A stretch of 64,000 nt of DNA from Psychrobacter nivimaris (GTDB taxonomy: Bacteria; Pseudomonadota; Gammaproteobacteria; Pseudomonadales; Moraxellaceae): NCBI RefSeq assembly GCF_009812035.1, contig NZ_VZIZ01000013.1:132852-196851 (forward strand), written 5' to 3'. Of the stretch, positions 23,709 to 32,321 are shown in pieces (the stretch's first letter is position 1; each line of letters opens with the position of its first letter). Made by a program: the position numbers and the translations under genes. Below the pieces are notes generated by a model that ran no database searches, had not been told where the DNA came from, and worked only from the letters and a program-made list of their open reading frames with translations.

Positions 23709-24331
23709 GCGGCAAGCTCTCTATCCCAGTATTTCTTGCGATCGCGCATTTTAGTATCGTACTGGTTCTTTTTATAACCAGGCCCATTGTATACTTCAGC
23801 GAATAGTGCCCAATCACCAGTGCGAATGGCATTTAATAAACGAGCATCAGTTTCTATAAATCTGACAAAAGCTTCTAACTGTTCAGGCTCACCTTTGGAC
23901 AGCGTTAGCACAAAATCAACAGCTGACTTATAGCCCAGTCGTTCCCAGTGAAAGCCCATAATCTGAAACATGCCCCAACTTGCTGACTCTAAGCCTAGGT
24001 CTTTATCAATGCGACGCGCTTTCTTTAGACGGTCGTGCTCAGCAGTACCACCACTATAACCACCAGTACGAGTATTGACCACATCGGGGCTAGTACGAAC
24101 ATGATCAAGCGCTTTGTCACGGCCAAATTTTTTGTCTAGCAATCGATACATAATATGGCGCTCAAACAATATTTTAATACGCCATTTTTTGTCATCTTTA
24201 TCGAATAAGAACCCAGCACCGTGTGACTCTACGTCACTAACAGAACGTATAGAAGACTCGTCACAACGTAAACGGCGAGCAGCGACTTTATAATCACAGT
24301 CAATCAGTGTCATCGGTTGGGTAGTGCTCAT
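23705..24331 (-). CDS. Endolysin, N-acetylmuramidase family
   Basis: A 208-residue enzyme. The segment IRSVSDVESHGAGF holds the probable catalytic Glu35, and FERHIMYRLL, SWGMFQIMGFHWERLG and GDWALFAEVYNGPGYKKNQYD are those of the DUF3380 N-acetylmuramidase family. It cuts the glycan strand of peptidoglycan for lysis. It has no signal peptide, so it depends on a holin; two membrane-protein genes lie directly upstream. It overlaps both neighbours by 4 bp. Confidence 0.85.
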   Translation of the reverse strand: MSTTQPMTLIDCDYKVAARRLRCDESSIRSVSDVESHGAGFLFDKDDKKWRIKILFERHIMYRLLDKKFGRDKALDHVRTSPDVVNTRTGGYSGGTAEHDRLKKARRIDKDLGLESASWGMFQIMGFHWERLGYKSAVDFVLTLSKGEPEQLEAFVRFIETDARLLNAIRTGDWALFAEVYNGPGYKKNQYDTKMRDRKKYWDRELAA

Positions 24332-24639
24332 ACAAGATTATCCTTTTTTGATTGATTAATAGCGCTAATGAACACGCCATAACGTGCCCAAAAGGCTCTT
24401 AATTTAAAATAAGTAGTAGCGGTTGCAGCAGCAGCAAGCATACGAAATATTGGTAGGGCCCACACACCGTCCCGACCAGTGGTCTCATCAAATGCCAAGC
24501 CGACACAGCTCAGCGCGAAAAATAAAATAGTGAGCGTAACCAGTGAGCCAAGCTCGCGATGATATTTAATGATTGTCATAGCACAAACGATGGCAATGAC
24601 AATGATAGATAAAGTCGATAACGTCTCAAGAATGATCAT
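24328..24639 (-). CDS. Small membrane protein of the lysis cassette, 103 aa
   Basis: Three hydrophobic segments (near residues 5-25, 33-52 and 66-85) with a basic C-terminus. No family is recognised with certainty. It overlaps the endolysin start by 4 bp and the upstream membrane protein by 14 bp. Position suggests a holin, antiholin or a holin partner; P2 has Y, LysA and LysB here. Confidence 0.6.
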   Translation of the reverse strand: MIILETLSTLSIIVIAIVCAMTIIKYHRELGSLVTLTILFFALSCVGLAFDETTGRDGVWALPIFRMLAAAATATTYFKLRAFWARYGVFISAINQSKKDNLV

Positions 24640-25033
24640 GATTGTCCGCCTCGTTGGCTGGTTTATCTTTGAATAAAAAAGGGAAAAAATGACGCAAAGC
24701 AGACATTAGAAGGGGCCGTACATTGTCATTCACAAAGTCATAAAATGTGACAAACAATTCTCGTCCGACCATGCCATAAATGATTGCGTAGCCAGTGGCA
24801 TAGTTACCACCTGTTAATAATTTTGCAGTAATTTCTGATAGCATCACTGCAAGCAATACACCCGCAGTCGCATTTTGAGATCGCATCCAAAATGGCTCGG
24901 CGCGGATCAACAAGAGACGGATGCAAGCGCCACCAGCAGCGGCCCATATAACAGGCAAAGTAATCAACAACCATTGCAGATGGTTACTCATAACATCATC
25001 GATCGTTAATACCTGAATTTGAGTTACGTCCAT
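24626..25033 (-). CDS. Putative holin, 135 aa
   Basis: Three probable membrane helices (near 19-45, 52-72, 78-98) and a polar tail ending in a His/Asp-rich stretch, which is typical of holins. It overlaps gpX by 10 bp, as the P2 holin Y follows X. The role is inferred from the topology and place in the operon. Confidence 0.65.
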   Translation of the reverse strand: MDVTQIQVLTIDDVMSNHLQWLLITLPVIWAAAGGACIRLLLIRAEPFWMRSQNATAGVLLAVMLSEITAKLLTGGNYATGYAIIYGMVGRELFVTFYDFVNDNVRPLLMSALRHFFPFLFKDKPANEADNHDHS

Positions 25034-25230
25034 AATTGAATGACCTGCTTTTGTGTACGTTCGGGCGCGTCTGGCAATTGGATATCAACACCGGTAGGCA
25101 ATACAAGATCGTAACCAACAAGATGCGGATTGAGATCCATAACTTGTTCAGTAACGCCGCCAGTGAAGCTGAAATAGCGTAAGCAGATCAAATCTACTGT
25201 GTCGCCTTGCAATGTCGATACAATACGCAT
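25024..25230 (-). CDS. X: Tail protein gpX (LysM-like)
   Basis: A 68-residue protein with the gpX opening TLQGDTVDLICLRYF and the NPHLVGYDLVLPTGVDIQLPD end, a LysM-like fold. It is a tail protein of P2-type phages. Its ATG shares a base with the stop of L. Confidence 0.9.
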   Translation of the reverse strand: MRIVSTLQGDTVDLICLRYFSFTGGVTEQVMDLNPHLVGYDLVLPTGVDIQLPDAPERTQKQVIQLWT

Positions 25231-25682
25231 CAGATAAGCTCAATGGTTGAATGCGGCTCATCTTTGATATCAGCAATTGCATTGCGTGCATTGCGATAGC
25301 ACGTATCGATTTGCGGTGTGAGCTCTTGAGTACGGGCAGTAGCATCTTTGCCTGTGTCATAGTCACGATAGTGTTCAGTCAGTTGTGCCTTTGCTAAGTT
25401 ATAGACGGCCTTTTTGAAGCTAAAACACTTGTCTGTATCATTAGTCAGGTCGTAATCTTCTAAAGTAAGAGAGCCGTGCTGGTGTAGCGCATTGGCCGTC
25501 CAAGCTTTTAACTCACGACAGACGCTATTTGCAGAATCAGTCAACGCATATTTCATTCGCGCTGGTGTTACTGTGCCGTCAAGCTTCATGGCGTCAGCGA
25601 AGTCTTTGACAGAGATATCAGGCATAAATGCAGGAGTAATTACTATGTTATCTACGACTGGATTGACAGCACTAAAACCCAT
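25230..25682 (-). CDS. L: Head completion protein gpL
   Basis: About 150 residues. The core (MPDISVKDFADAMKLDGTV then ALTDSANSVCREL) is that of gpL, which closes the capsid after DNA packaging. The frame is open to 25775, but the ATG at 25682 (MGFSAVNPVVDN) has GGAG before it and gives the usual length. Confidence 0.85.
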   Translation of the reverse strand: MGFSAVNPVVDNIVITPAFMPDISVKDFADAMKLDGTVTPARMKYALTDSANSVCRELKAWTANALHQHGSLTLEDYDLTNDTDKCFSFKKAVYNLAKAQLTEHYRDYDTGKDATARTQELTPQIDTCYRNARNAIADIKDEPHSTIELI

Positions 25683-25920
25683 AAAAACTCCATATAAATA
25701 AAATAGGGGAATACTAGGAATGATTTGTCTCATCATCCAGATGGTCGTCGCCTTGGTGCGCCTGAACTCAGACACGCATTTTTTGAGCTGTCACCTCACC
25801 AACTAGCTTTATCACCTTTTTTAGTATTCATTTGACAGTTGTAAAATAGGTTGAGGCGGTGGTCATATCTGTCATGTGCAGTATCAACTGAATGCAGTTA
25901 TGAGCCGCCTCGGCTCGCGG

Positions 25921-26676
25921 CTACGAGTTGTTGTCGCCTACTAGTTCAGGCGAATCTGGTTGATTTGATTTTTCTAGCTTTTCAGGTTGTGGGGCAACAG
26001 GTTCTAATTGAGTCTCGGGCTGTGCATCTTTTAGCTGTTTTTCAAGGCGTTTGATAGAGCCTTTTACACCACTATTTTCGTCAAACTTTAGAGCGATTTG
26101 ATATTGTTCAAGCGCAAATTCTGGCGTACTAGCTTCGGTCAACTCACCCACTTGGCGTGCCAATTTGGCATATACTTGGTCAGGCATATCAGCATGAGCG
26201 GTCATAGTCGATGCACGTAGCACTTGCGCGATTTGCTCATCGGTGATTTCATCGCTAGTCTTCAGCTTTTTAGCAGTCTCAGCAATCTCTTCAGCGACGA
26301 CAGTAGCGAGCGTACGTTGATGCGCGTCTGGCATTTTTAGATCATGCTTCATCGCGTATTCAGCGATATCAAGCGCACGCCAAAACCGACCAATGTCGAT
26401 ATGCCATAGCATTAAGGTAGTCAAGAGATTGTCTTGATCGCCTTTACCGGCTGTTAAAGTTGCATTGATCCATTCGTCATAATGACCAACCAATTCGCGC
26501 TTCAGCTCAATTTTGGCTTGGATCGATTGCTTAGACTTTAATGCCTGCTTATCTTCACGCAATTTTAGTTGCAACATGCGATAGGCTTGATTGGGTCCCG
26601 CAGTGATATTGGTTACTTCTTTTTGTGATAGAGCCTTTTGGCGGTGTCGAGCCGCTGGGGTTGTTTTATCAGTCAT
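25921..26676 (-). CDS. M: Terminase endonuclease subunit gpM
   Basis: About 251 residues with the gpM segments TPAARHRQK, LVGHYDEWINATL, DNLLTTLMLWHIDIGRFWRAL. In P2 this subunit cuts at cos. The start at 26676 is preferred because of AAGGAT before the ATG. The C-terminal 30 residues are a Pro/Glu-rich tail. About 240 bp without a clear gene follow it before gpL; a small GC-rich hairpin near 25,900 is all that I see there. Confidence 0.85.
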   Translation of the reverse strand: MTDKTTPAARHRQKALSQKEVTNITAGPNQAYRMLQLKLREDKQALKSKQSIQAKIELKRELVGHYDEWINATLTAGKGDQDNLLTTLMLWHIDIGRFWRALDIAEYAMKHDLKMPDAHQRTLATVVAEEIAETAKKLKTSDEITDEQIAQVLRASTMTAHADMPDQVYAKLARQVGELTEASTPEFALEQYQIALKFDENSGVKGSIKRLEKQLKDAQPETQLEPVAPQPEKLEKSNQPDSPELVGDNNS

Positions 26677-26733
26677 GATTTCATCCTTCATTGAGTCTTT
26701 TGGCTACATTAGATTGCGAAACTGCTGTACTGG

Positions 26734-27753
26734 TTAGACCAGTACAACGTTTTCGATTAAGCAACCGGCTTTGTAGTCTTCAACAACATAAGCTTCGTTG
26801 TCTGACTCGTAGAATGCGACACGATCATACTCAGGCTCATCTTTATGATGGCGACGGCGGCTTTCATCTTGATAGTAGATAGACAAGTTGTCTAATGGAG
26901 TAATCAGGATGGCATCAGCTGGGAAGTTCGGAGGGGTAGACTCAATTTGCACGCCACCGACCTTATCGAGCATTAATAGGCTGTTTACTGCGATGACTTC
27001 GCTTGGCGTGTTGTTGTCGTTGACCATATTAAAGTCACGCGAATCATGCAGATCTCGACCTAAAATGACACGTAACGCACTGTCATCACGGACGATAGGA
27101 TCAATCAATTGATTGCGGCAGTCCTTGACTAGAGCATCGAGGTTTTTGTAGTGTTCGGCATCCGCACCAACAGACACTTTACCTGTACCGACTTCTGATT
27201 CAGTCATGACTGATTCAGGTGCTTTGGTACGCCATTTCTCTAACCAGCCAATATTCACATCTTGCAATAGTGGGTTTGCTTCGATATCAGTATCGGCGGC
27301 GACTTCGGTGCCATTAAAGCCAATCGTAATGCGATCAAGACCTTGCTGCTTGACGACAGCATCACGGATTTTCTCTTGGAACTCAGGGACACGGGCCCAA
27401 GCGTCAAGCTTGCTATAGTTAATCGCTGTGTCAAAGTTAGTTTGTTCACAGACGTAAGTATAAATAAGACCAACTTCGCCAACGTTTTTAGGGTCGCGGC
27501 GTTTGCCACTTTTAGTATTGGTACGGCTTGCGATACCACCGCTGATACCTAGACCAAGTGCCTCACCTTTTTGATCAGTTACAGGGATGATATTAATCTT
27601 TTTCAAGAACTCGCTAGATTCTTGGATTCGCACTTCAACTTTTTGTTGGACTGATGGCACGACAGTATATTGATCAGTCGCATTGGGTACACCGTTCAGC
27701 TGTGCTTGATTTGCCAAATAGCCATTAAACTGTTGACGGGTAATAGTTTTCAT
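26734..27753 (-). CDS. N: Major capsid protein gpN
   Basis: A 339-residue protein of the P2 gpN family: MKTITRQQFNGYLANQAQL, then FLKKINIIPVTDQKGE and the GKRRDP region. It forms the capsid shell with an HK97 fold. It lies between O and M as expected. The mature form would lose its N-terminus by the protease domain of gpO. Confidence 0.9.
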   Translation of the reverse strand: MKTITRQQFNGYLANQAQLNGVPNATDQYTVVPSVQQKVEVRIQESSEFLKKINIIPVTDQKGEALGLGISGGIASRTNTKSGKRRDPKNVGEVGLIYTYVCEQTNFDTAINYSKLDAWARVPEFQEKIRDAVVKQQGLDRITIGFNGTEVAADTDIEANPLLQDVNIGWLEKWRTKAPESVMTESEVGTGKVSVGADAEHYKNLDALVKDCRNQLIDPIVRDDSALRVILGRDLHDSRDFNMVNDNNTPSEVIAVNSLLMLDKVGGVQIESTPPNFPADAILITPLDNLSIYYQDESRRRHHKDEPEYDRVAFYESDNEAYVVEDYKAGCLIENVVLV

Positions 27754-27807
27754 ATAGTGATGTCCTAATGTGTGTAGTAGTCAGTTAAGTATTGCTATTA
27801 GGTAGTA

Positions 27808-28644
27808 TTAGCAGTCAGATTTGACGTAATCAGATGAGCCGGTTGCAGCTGGACGCTGGGTATAATTATCTTCAGGCGTATTATCAAGATTGTCTTGCAC
27901 GCTCTTCAAAGACGTTTCAACTTCGTTTTGCTTTTCAGCAAAATCAGATACCGTCGTGTTTAAATGCCCAACAGAGGCGTTGATCGTGTCAATAGAACTT
28001 GCCATTGTTTGCATAACATCTTGGAAGCTTTTGATGGTTGCCGGCAGTTCAGCAAAAGCTTGTGCGGTGGCCAGCTCTTTATCTTTATCTGTTTTAGGTG
28101 TGACAGGTGCGGCAAACATCTCTTTGACAGTTGCAAAGACTGATTTTGGCTCATCTTTATATTCCCAAGCGCTTTCCGCTGTGGAAATGTAAGTGTCAGG
28201 GTTTTGTTTGCGAGCAGATAAAGGGCTTTCATCTGGATGCTGTTGGCAAAACTTCATATAGCTGGTGCCAAGCGAGGCAGGGCTATCGGTACAAGCTAAA
28301 CCAACCATATAGGCTTCTTTGGTATCAGCAAATTCTGGATAGAACTCAATAGAGAAATAAACTTTTTGCTTCGACTTGGCGAGTGCGATTAGTTCAGGGG
28401 TTGGATCAACTTCTGCCAATAGATATAAATGATCATCAACTTCTTCAGTCGATAGCGATATCACATCGCCATAACAGCGAAAGTCAGAGTTTGGGAACAT
28501 TGCACGGTAATGTTCTAAATTCACCCGTGCGCCGTATACTTCTGGGTTATAGCCAGCGGCCATTTGAGTAATGTGGTCACGAGTAATTTCACGGCCGTCT
28601 GTAGTTTGGCCAGCTCGTGCAACTCGAAAAGTCTTGGTAGTCAT
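27808..28644 (-). CDS. O: Scaffold/protease gpO
   Basis: About 278 residues starting MTTKTFRVARAGQTTDGR. The N-terminal 150 residues are the gpO serine protease domain (INLEHYRAMFP-type segment seen here as VNLEHYRAMFPNSDF; LACTDSPASLGTSYMKF), and the C-terminus is a coiled-coil scaffold. It shapes the procapsid and processes gpN. The start at 28644 is chosen over the extended frame to 28842, which would run through the O/P intergenic region. Confidence 0.9.
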   Translation of the reverse strand: MTTKTFRVARAGQTTDGREITRDHITQMAAGYNPEVYGARVNLEHYRAMFPNSDFRCYGDVISLSTEEVDDHLYLLAEVDPTPELIALAKSKQKVYFSIEFYPEFADTKEAYMVGLACTDSPASLGTSYMKFCQQHPDESPLSARKQNPDTYISTAESAWEYKDEPKSVFATVKEMFAAPVTPKTDKDKELATAQAFAELPATIKSFQDVMQTMASSIDTINASVGHLNTTVSDFAEKQNEVETSLKSVQDNLDNTPEDNYTQRPAATGSSDYVKSDC

Positions 28645-28724
28645 AGACGGTCCATGATGTAAATAATGAGAGTTTAGGGGTCGTAATTTCAAAGCTTTAC
28701 TTTGACCTATTGCGACAGGCAAAA

Positions 28725-28763
28725 ACAAAACAAAAAAGCGTGGATTGAGCGAATACACGCAAA
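28725..28763. promoter_or_regulatory. 39-bp repeat with inverted arms, copy between O and P
   Basis: The second copy of the repeat at 22778. It lies in the 182-bp divergent region between O and P, where P2 has its two back-to-back late promoters. The core GTG-N12-ACA is centred at 28750. A centre at -55 predicts starts near 28,805 (21 bp before P) and near 28,695 (51 bp before O), which fits both genes. Control by the Ogr-like protein is inferred. Confidence 0.6.
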
Positions 28764-28825
28764 ACAAGCATGATATAGAGAGGCTGATAAACCAAAGTAG
28801 CGTCATACCCTTATGAGCTGCGTTA

Positions 28826-30613
28826 ATGTCTGCCCTTATCACCCTACCGACTGGCGAAAACCCAAAAACTGTTGCCCGTGGTCTCTATTGGCAAGGTTGG
28901 AGTATCAGCGCGATTGCAGAAATGGTCAGTACGCCGCGCACGACCGTAGATGGATGGAAAAAATCAGACGGTTGGGATGAGGCAAAACCTCTAGATCGAG
29001 TGGAGTCCACGCTTGAAGCGCGTATGGTTCAGCTGATTAATAAGGACGATAAATCAGGTAAAGACTTCAAAGAGATTGATCTGCTTGGTCGTCAAGTAGA
29101 GAGAATGGCCAAGATCCATAAATATAAAGAGTCTGGCAAACAGTCGGATCTCAATCCCAATCTATCTAATCGTGGTCGCAAGCAGGGCCAAAAGAACCCT
29201 TCAAACGTCATTCAGATTGATGACATCGATAAATTCAAAGATTCATTCAGAGATTGCTTGTTTGATTATCAAAAGGTTTGGTACAGCGCAGGTCTCACTA
29301 ATCGTATCCGTAACCTATTAAAATCACGCCAAATTGGTGCAACCTGGTACTTTGCGCGTGAAGCTTTTCTTGATGCCATTGAAACTGGCCGTAATCAAAT
29401 ATTTCTATCCGCATCCAAGGCTCAGGCGCGTGTATTTCGCGAATACATCATTGCATGGGCGATGGAAACTGCAGGGATAGAACTGACCGGTGATCCGATC
29501 ACGCTAAACATAGAAGGGCCCGAAAAAGACTACAGCGCGACCTTATATTTCTTAGGCACCAATAGCCGCACTGCACAGTCGTATCACGGCAACGTATACA
29601 TGGATGAATATTTCTGGATTCATAAGTTTATTGAATTTAGGAAAGTTGCATCAGGTATGGCGATGCACAAAAAATGGCGTCAGACATACATATCGACACC
29701 ATCATCCAAGCAACATCAAGCATATAAATTTTGGACTGGCCAACTGTATAACCGTGGCCGTAAAGGTGACGATCGCATCGAAATAGATGTGACGCCGCAT
29801 AATCTGAAGAATGGCAAAGTCTGCGGTGACAAGCAGTGGCGTCAAATCGTCAATGTGTATGACGCGATGAAAGGCGGTTGTGATCTATTTGATATTGATG
29901 ACTTGCGGATGGAATACAGCGAGGACGAGTTTAATAACTTGCTGATGTGTGAGTTTATTGATGACACGTTATCCGCTTTCAGTGTCAGCGAACTACAGTC
30001 ATGCATGGTCGATACGTTAGAGATATGGGATGACTGGAAGCCTTATACGCCAAGGCCACTTGGTAATCAGCCAGTATGGCTTGGCTATGATCCGTCATTG
30101 AGCCGTGATAGCGCTGGACTTGTGATATTAGCAGCACCAAGTACACCAAACGGCATGATACGCGGTATAGAGCGTTTGCAGTTTAAAAACCCAGATTTCG
30201 AAGCACAAGCAAACGTCATCAGAGAGATGACAGAAAAATATAACGTTGAATATATAGCGATTGATGTGACCGGCCTTGGCATTGGTGTTTATCAGTCAGT
30301 GATTAAGTTTTATCCGCAAGCTGTCAAGCTGCATTACAGCCCAGAGTTGAAGCAGCAATTTGTCCTAAAGACAAAGGACGTTATCAAAAAAGGCCGCTTA
30401 ACTTTTGACCACGAATGGACGGATGTAGTAGGCGCGTTTACTTCGATACACAAAACAATCACTAGCAGCGAAAAAGCGGTCACTTATAAAGCCGATCGCA
30501 ATGAAGATACTGGCCATGCGGATCTAGCATGGGCATTAATGCACGCACTACATAGAGAGCCTTTGGCAATTGCTCAAGGTGAAGACGAATCCGCACTGGA
30601 GATATTTGAATGA
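28826..30613 (+). CDS. P: Terminase large subunit gpP
   Basis: A 595-residue ATPase of the P2 gpP family. The N-terminus is a helix-turn-helix (ARGLYWQGWSISAIAEM); the ATPase part has the LKSRQIGATWYFAREAF region (deviating Walker A) and VYMDEYFWI (Walker B); the C-terminal nuclease-like part includes WLGYDPSLSRDSAGLV and IAIDVTGLG. It powers DNA packaging. It overlaps Q by 4 bp. Confidence 0.9.
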   Translation: MSALITLPTGENPKTVARGLYWQGWSISAIAEMVSTPRTTVDGWKKSDGWDEAKPLDRVESTLEARMVQLINKDDKSGKDFKEIDLLGRQVERMAKIHKYKESGKQSDLNPNLSNRGRKQGQKNPSNVIQIDDIDKFKDSFRDCLFDYQKVWYSAGLTNRIRNLLKSRQIGATWYFAREAFLDAIETGRNQIFLSASKAQARVFREYIIAWAMETAGIELTGDPITLNIEGPEKDYSATLYFLGTNSRTAQSYHGNVYMDEYFWIHKFIEFRKVASGMAMHKKWRQTYISTPSSKQHQAYKFWTGQLYNRGRKGDDRIEIDVTPHNLKNGKVCGDKQWRQIVNVYDAMKGGCDLFDIDDLRMEYSEDEFNNLLMCEFIDDTLSAFSVSELQSCMVDTLEIWDDWKPYTPRPLGNQPVWLGYDPSLSRDSAGLVILAAPSTPNGMIRGIERLQFKNPDFEAQANVIREMTEKYNVEYIAIDVTGLGIGVYQSVIKFYPQAVKLHYSPELKQQFVLKTKDVIKKGRLTFDHEWTDVVGAFTSIHKTITSSEKAVTYKADRNEDTGHADLAWALMHALHREPLAIAQGEDESALEIFE

Positions 30614-31623
30614 ATGAAACAGAAAATCATGCAGTGGTAGAAATGCCGGGCATGGAGGCTTTTACCTTCGGCGATCCCATCCCAGTGATGGAACAATGGC
30701 AAACTTTGTACTGGGGCGAATGTCATAATCATCAACTATGGTATGCGCCGCCATATGATCCAGATGCTTTGTCTAAGACGATGAGAGCATCACCACATCA
30801 TAGTAGTGCTATCTTTGTGAAGCGCAATATCTTGGCCAGTACTTTTATACCGCATCCGTTATTATCCCATCGTGATTTTAGCCGCTTAGTCTTGGACTAT
30901 ATGACGTTTGGCAATGCCTACATTGAACGCGTTACCTCACGCTCCAAAAAAACCATGAAGCTGAATGTTCCACTCGCTAAGTACATGCGCGTCGGTGTTG
31001 ACGCTCAAAGCTACTACTTTGCAACGCACAGCTGGGCCGAACCGCATAAGTATAAAGCCGATAACATCTGTCATCTGATTGAACCAGATATCAATCAAGA
31101 AGTGTATGGTGCGCCTGAATATTTGTCCGCATTGAATGCAGCATGGCTTGATGAGTCAGCGACCTTATTCAGACGTAAGTATTATTTAAATGGCAGCCAC
31201 GCTGGGTACATCTTATACATCAATGACCCAGCAACGAACAAAGAAGACATAGATGCAATCCGTAAAGCTTTGAAAGATAGCAAAGGCCCTGGTAACTTCC
31301 GCAATCTTTTTATGTATTCGCCAAACGGTAAAAAGGATGGAATCCAAATCTTACCGATCAGTGAAGTCAGTGCCAATGATGACTTCTTTAAAATCAAAGA
31401 AGCGAGTCGAATAGATATTGCAGCTGCTCATCGAGTACCACCTCAACTGATGGGAGCATCACCAACTAATGCGGCGGGCTTTGGTGATCTAATCAAAGCG
31501 GCCAGAGTTTTCGCAGTCAATGAGCTTATGCCTTTACAACAGACCATGCTACAGATTAATGATTGGCTAGGTGAAGAAGTCATCAGATTCAAAGACTACT
31601 CGCTACTCAAAGATGAAGATTAA
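30610..31623 (+). CDS. Q: Portal protein gpQ
   Basis: A 337-residue protein of the P2 portal family (FTFGDPIPVMEQ, then HSSAIFVKRNILASTFIPH, and AHRVPPQLMGASPTNAAGFGD). It forms the ring through which DNA enters the capsid. It is the first gene after cos, as in the P2 map, and is followed by a terminator. Confidence 0.9.
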   Translation: MNETENHAVVEMPGMEAFTFGDPIPVMEQWQTLYWGECHNHQLWYAPPYDPDALSKTMRASPHHSSAIFVKRNILASTFIPHPLLSHRDFSRLVLDYMTFGNAYIERVTSRSKKTMKLNVPLAKYMRVGVDAQSYYFATHSWAEPHKYKADNICHLIEPDINQEVYGAPEYLSALNAAWLDESATLFRRKYYLNGSHAGYILYINDPATNKEDIDAIRKALKDSKGPGNFRNLFMYSPNGKKDGIQILPISEVSANDDFFKIKEASRIDIAAAHRVPPQLMGASPTNAAGFGDLIKAARVFAVNELMPLQQTMLQINDWLGEEVIRFKDYSLLKDED

Positions 31624-31646
31624 ATAACCAATTTTAAGATCAATAT

Positions 31647-31674
31647 ATCCGCTCTAAATCGAGCGGATTTTTTT
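31647..31674 (+). terminator. Terminator after P-Q
   Basis: ATCCGCTC/GAGCGGAT, 8-bp stem with a 6-nt loop, followed by a T7 run. It ends the rightward P-Q message before cos. Confidence 0.85.
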
Positions 31675-31691
31675 GGCTTTCAAAAAACGCA

Positions 31692-31710
31692 ATCGAAGCC
31701 CCGCCTCGCC
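31692..31710 (-). other. Phage cos site
   Basis: Read on the - strand from 31710, GGCGAGGCGGGGCTTCGAT. The first 12 bases are the same as the start of the 19-nt cohesive end of P2 (GGCGAGGCGGGG...). It lies directly beyond portal Q, where cos is expected. The remaining bases differ from P2. Confidence 0.8.
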
Positions 31711-31828
31711 CACGATAAAAAAACATGGTTTTCGACGACCATGACGATCATGGCGGTGGCTTTGCCGTAACTAGGGAAAGGGCAGATAACCAGCTGTTTG
31801 AAATGACGAGATATGACGGATATTTATA

Positions 31829-31950
31829 CTCAATCCCACGCTAAAATATCTGGGATGTAGAAGTTAAGGCGCTGTACGTGAATAAAAACAAGGTTTGCGG
31901 GTGATAGGTCAGTTCTGTGCAATCCCACGATCTATCCCATCGTGGGATTA
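31829..31950. repeat. CAATCCCACG repeats next to the attachment end
   Basis: CAATCCCACG occurs at about 31832-31841 and 31920-31929, and as an inverted copy at 31940-31949; the last two make a 10-bp inverted repeat (AATCCCACGA/TCGTGGGATT). The stretch between cos and the tRNA (about 320 bp) holds no gene. Repeats there may be arm-type integrase binding sites or part of the cos region. Confidence 0.5.
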
Positions 31951-31967
31951 GACTCAAATTGCAGACA

Positions 31968-31992
31968 TAAAAAAACCTGCTCGAAAGCAGGT
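31968..31992 (-). terminator. Terminator after tRNA-Leu
   Basis: ACCTGCT/AGCAGGT with a 4-nt loop (31975-31992), followed on the - strand by seven T. It lies 38 bp after the tRNA 3' end and stops its transcription. Confidence 0.8.
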
Positions 31993-32030
31993 CTAGTATA
32001 GGTTTGAGAACTTTTATCACTATCCGAAAA

Positions 32031-32115
32031 TGGTGGGGCTGGAGAGACTCGAACTCTCACACCTTGCGGCGCCAGAACCTAAATCTGGTGCGTCTACCAA
32101 TTCCGCCACAGCCCC
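32031..32115 (-). tRNA. tRNA-Leu (UAG anticodon), prophage attachment gene
   Basis: An 85-nt class II tRNA with an acceptor stem GGGGCTG/CAGCCCC, D-loop AATTGGTAGACGC, anticodon loop containing TAG, a variable arm and TTCGAGT in the T-loop; CCA is encoded. The 3' end faces the prophage, whose cos-portal end lies within 350 bp. tRNA 3' ends are common integration sites. The matching core would repeat at the far end of the prophage, left of the window. Confidence 0.92.
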
Positions 32116-32321
32116 ATTTTCGTTACTCTATCATCAAAAGCGATTAAACTCAAACGCTATCTAGACAGTTAACTGATTCGGTAGTGCGTCTCAGTGGTTG
32201 GCTATTATATAGAGTTTTAATTGTTTGGCAACCCCTATTTGCAATTATTTTTAATTATTTATCATTTATTTTTGATATTAATTTTAAGTAGTTGATATTA
32301 ATAATAATTTATTATCGTTTT

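Noticed and set aside
27890-28232. Frames of 90-100 codons on both strands within gpO
   Set aside because: Shadows of the scaffold gene; no start signals and no families.
1-32030. CRISPR array or retron in the accessory region
   Set aside because: No regularly spaced direct repeats and no reverse transcriptase frame are present; the repeats found are promoter or operator elements and a gpD remnant.
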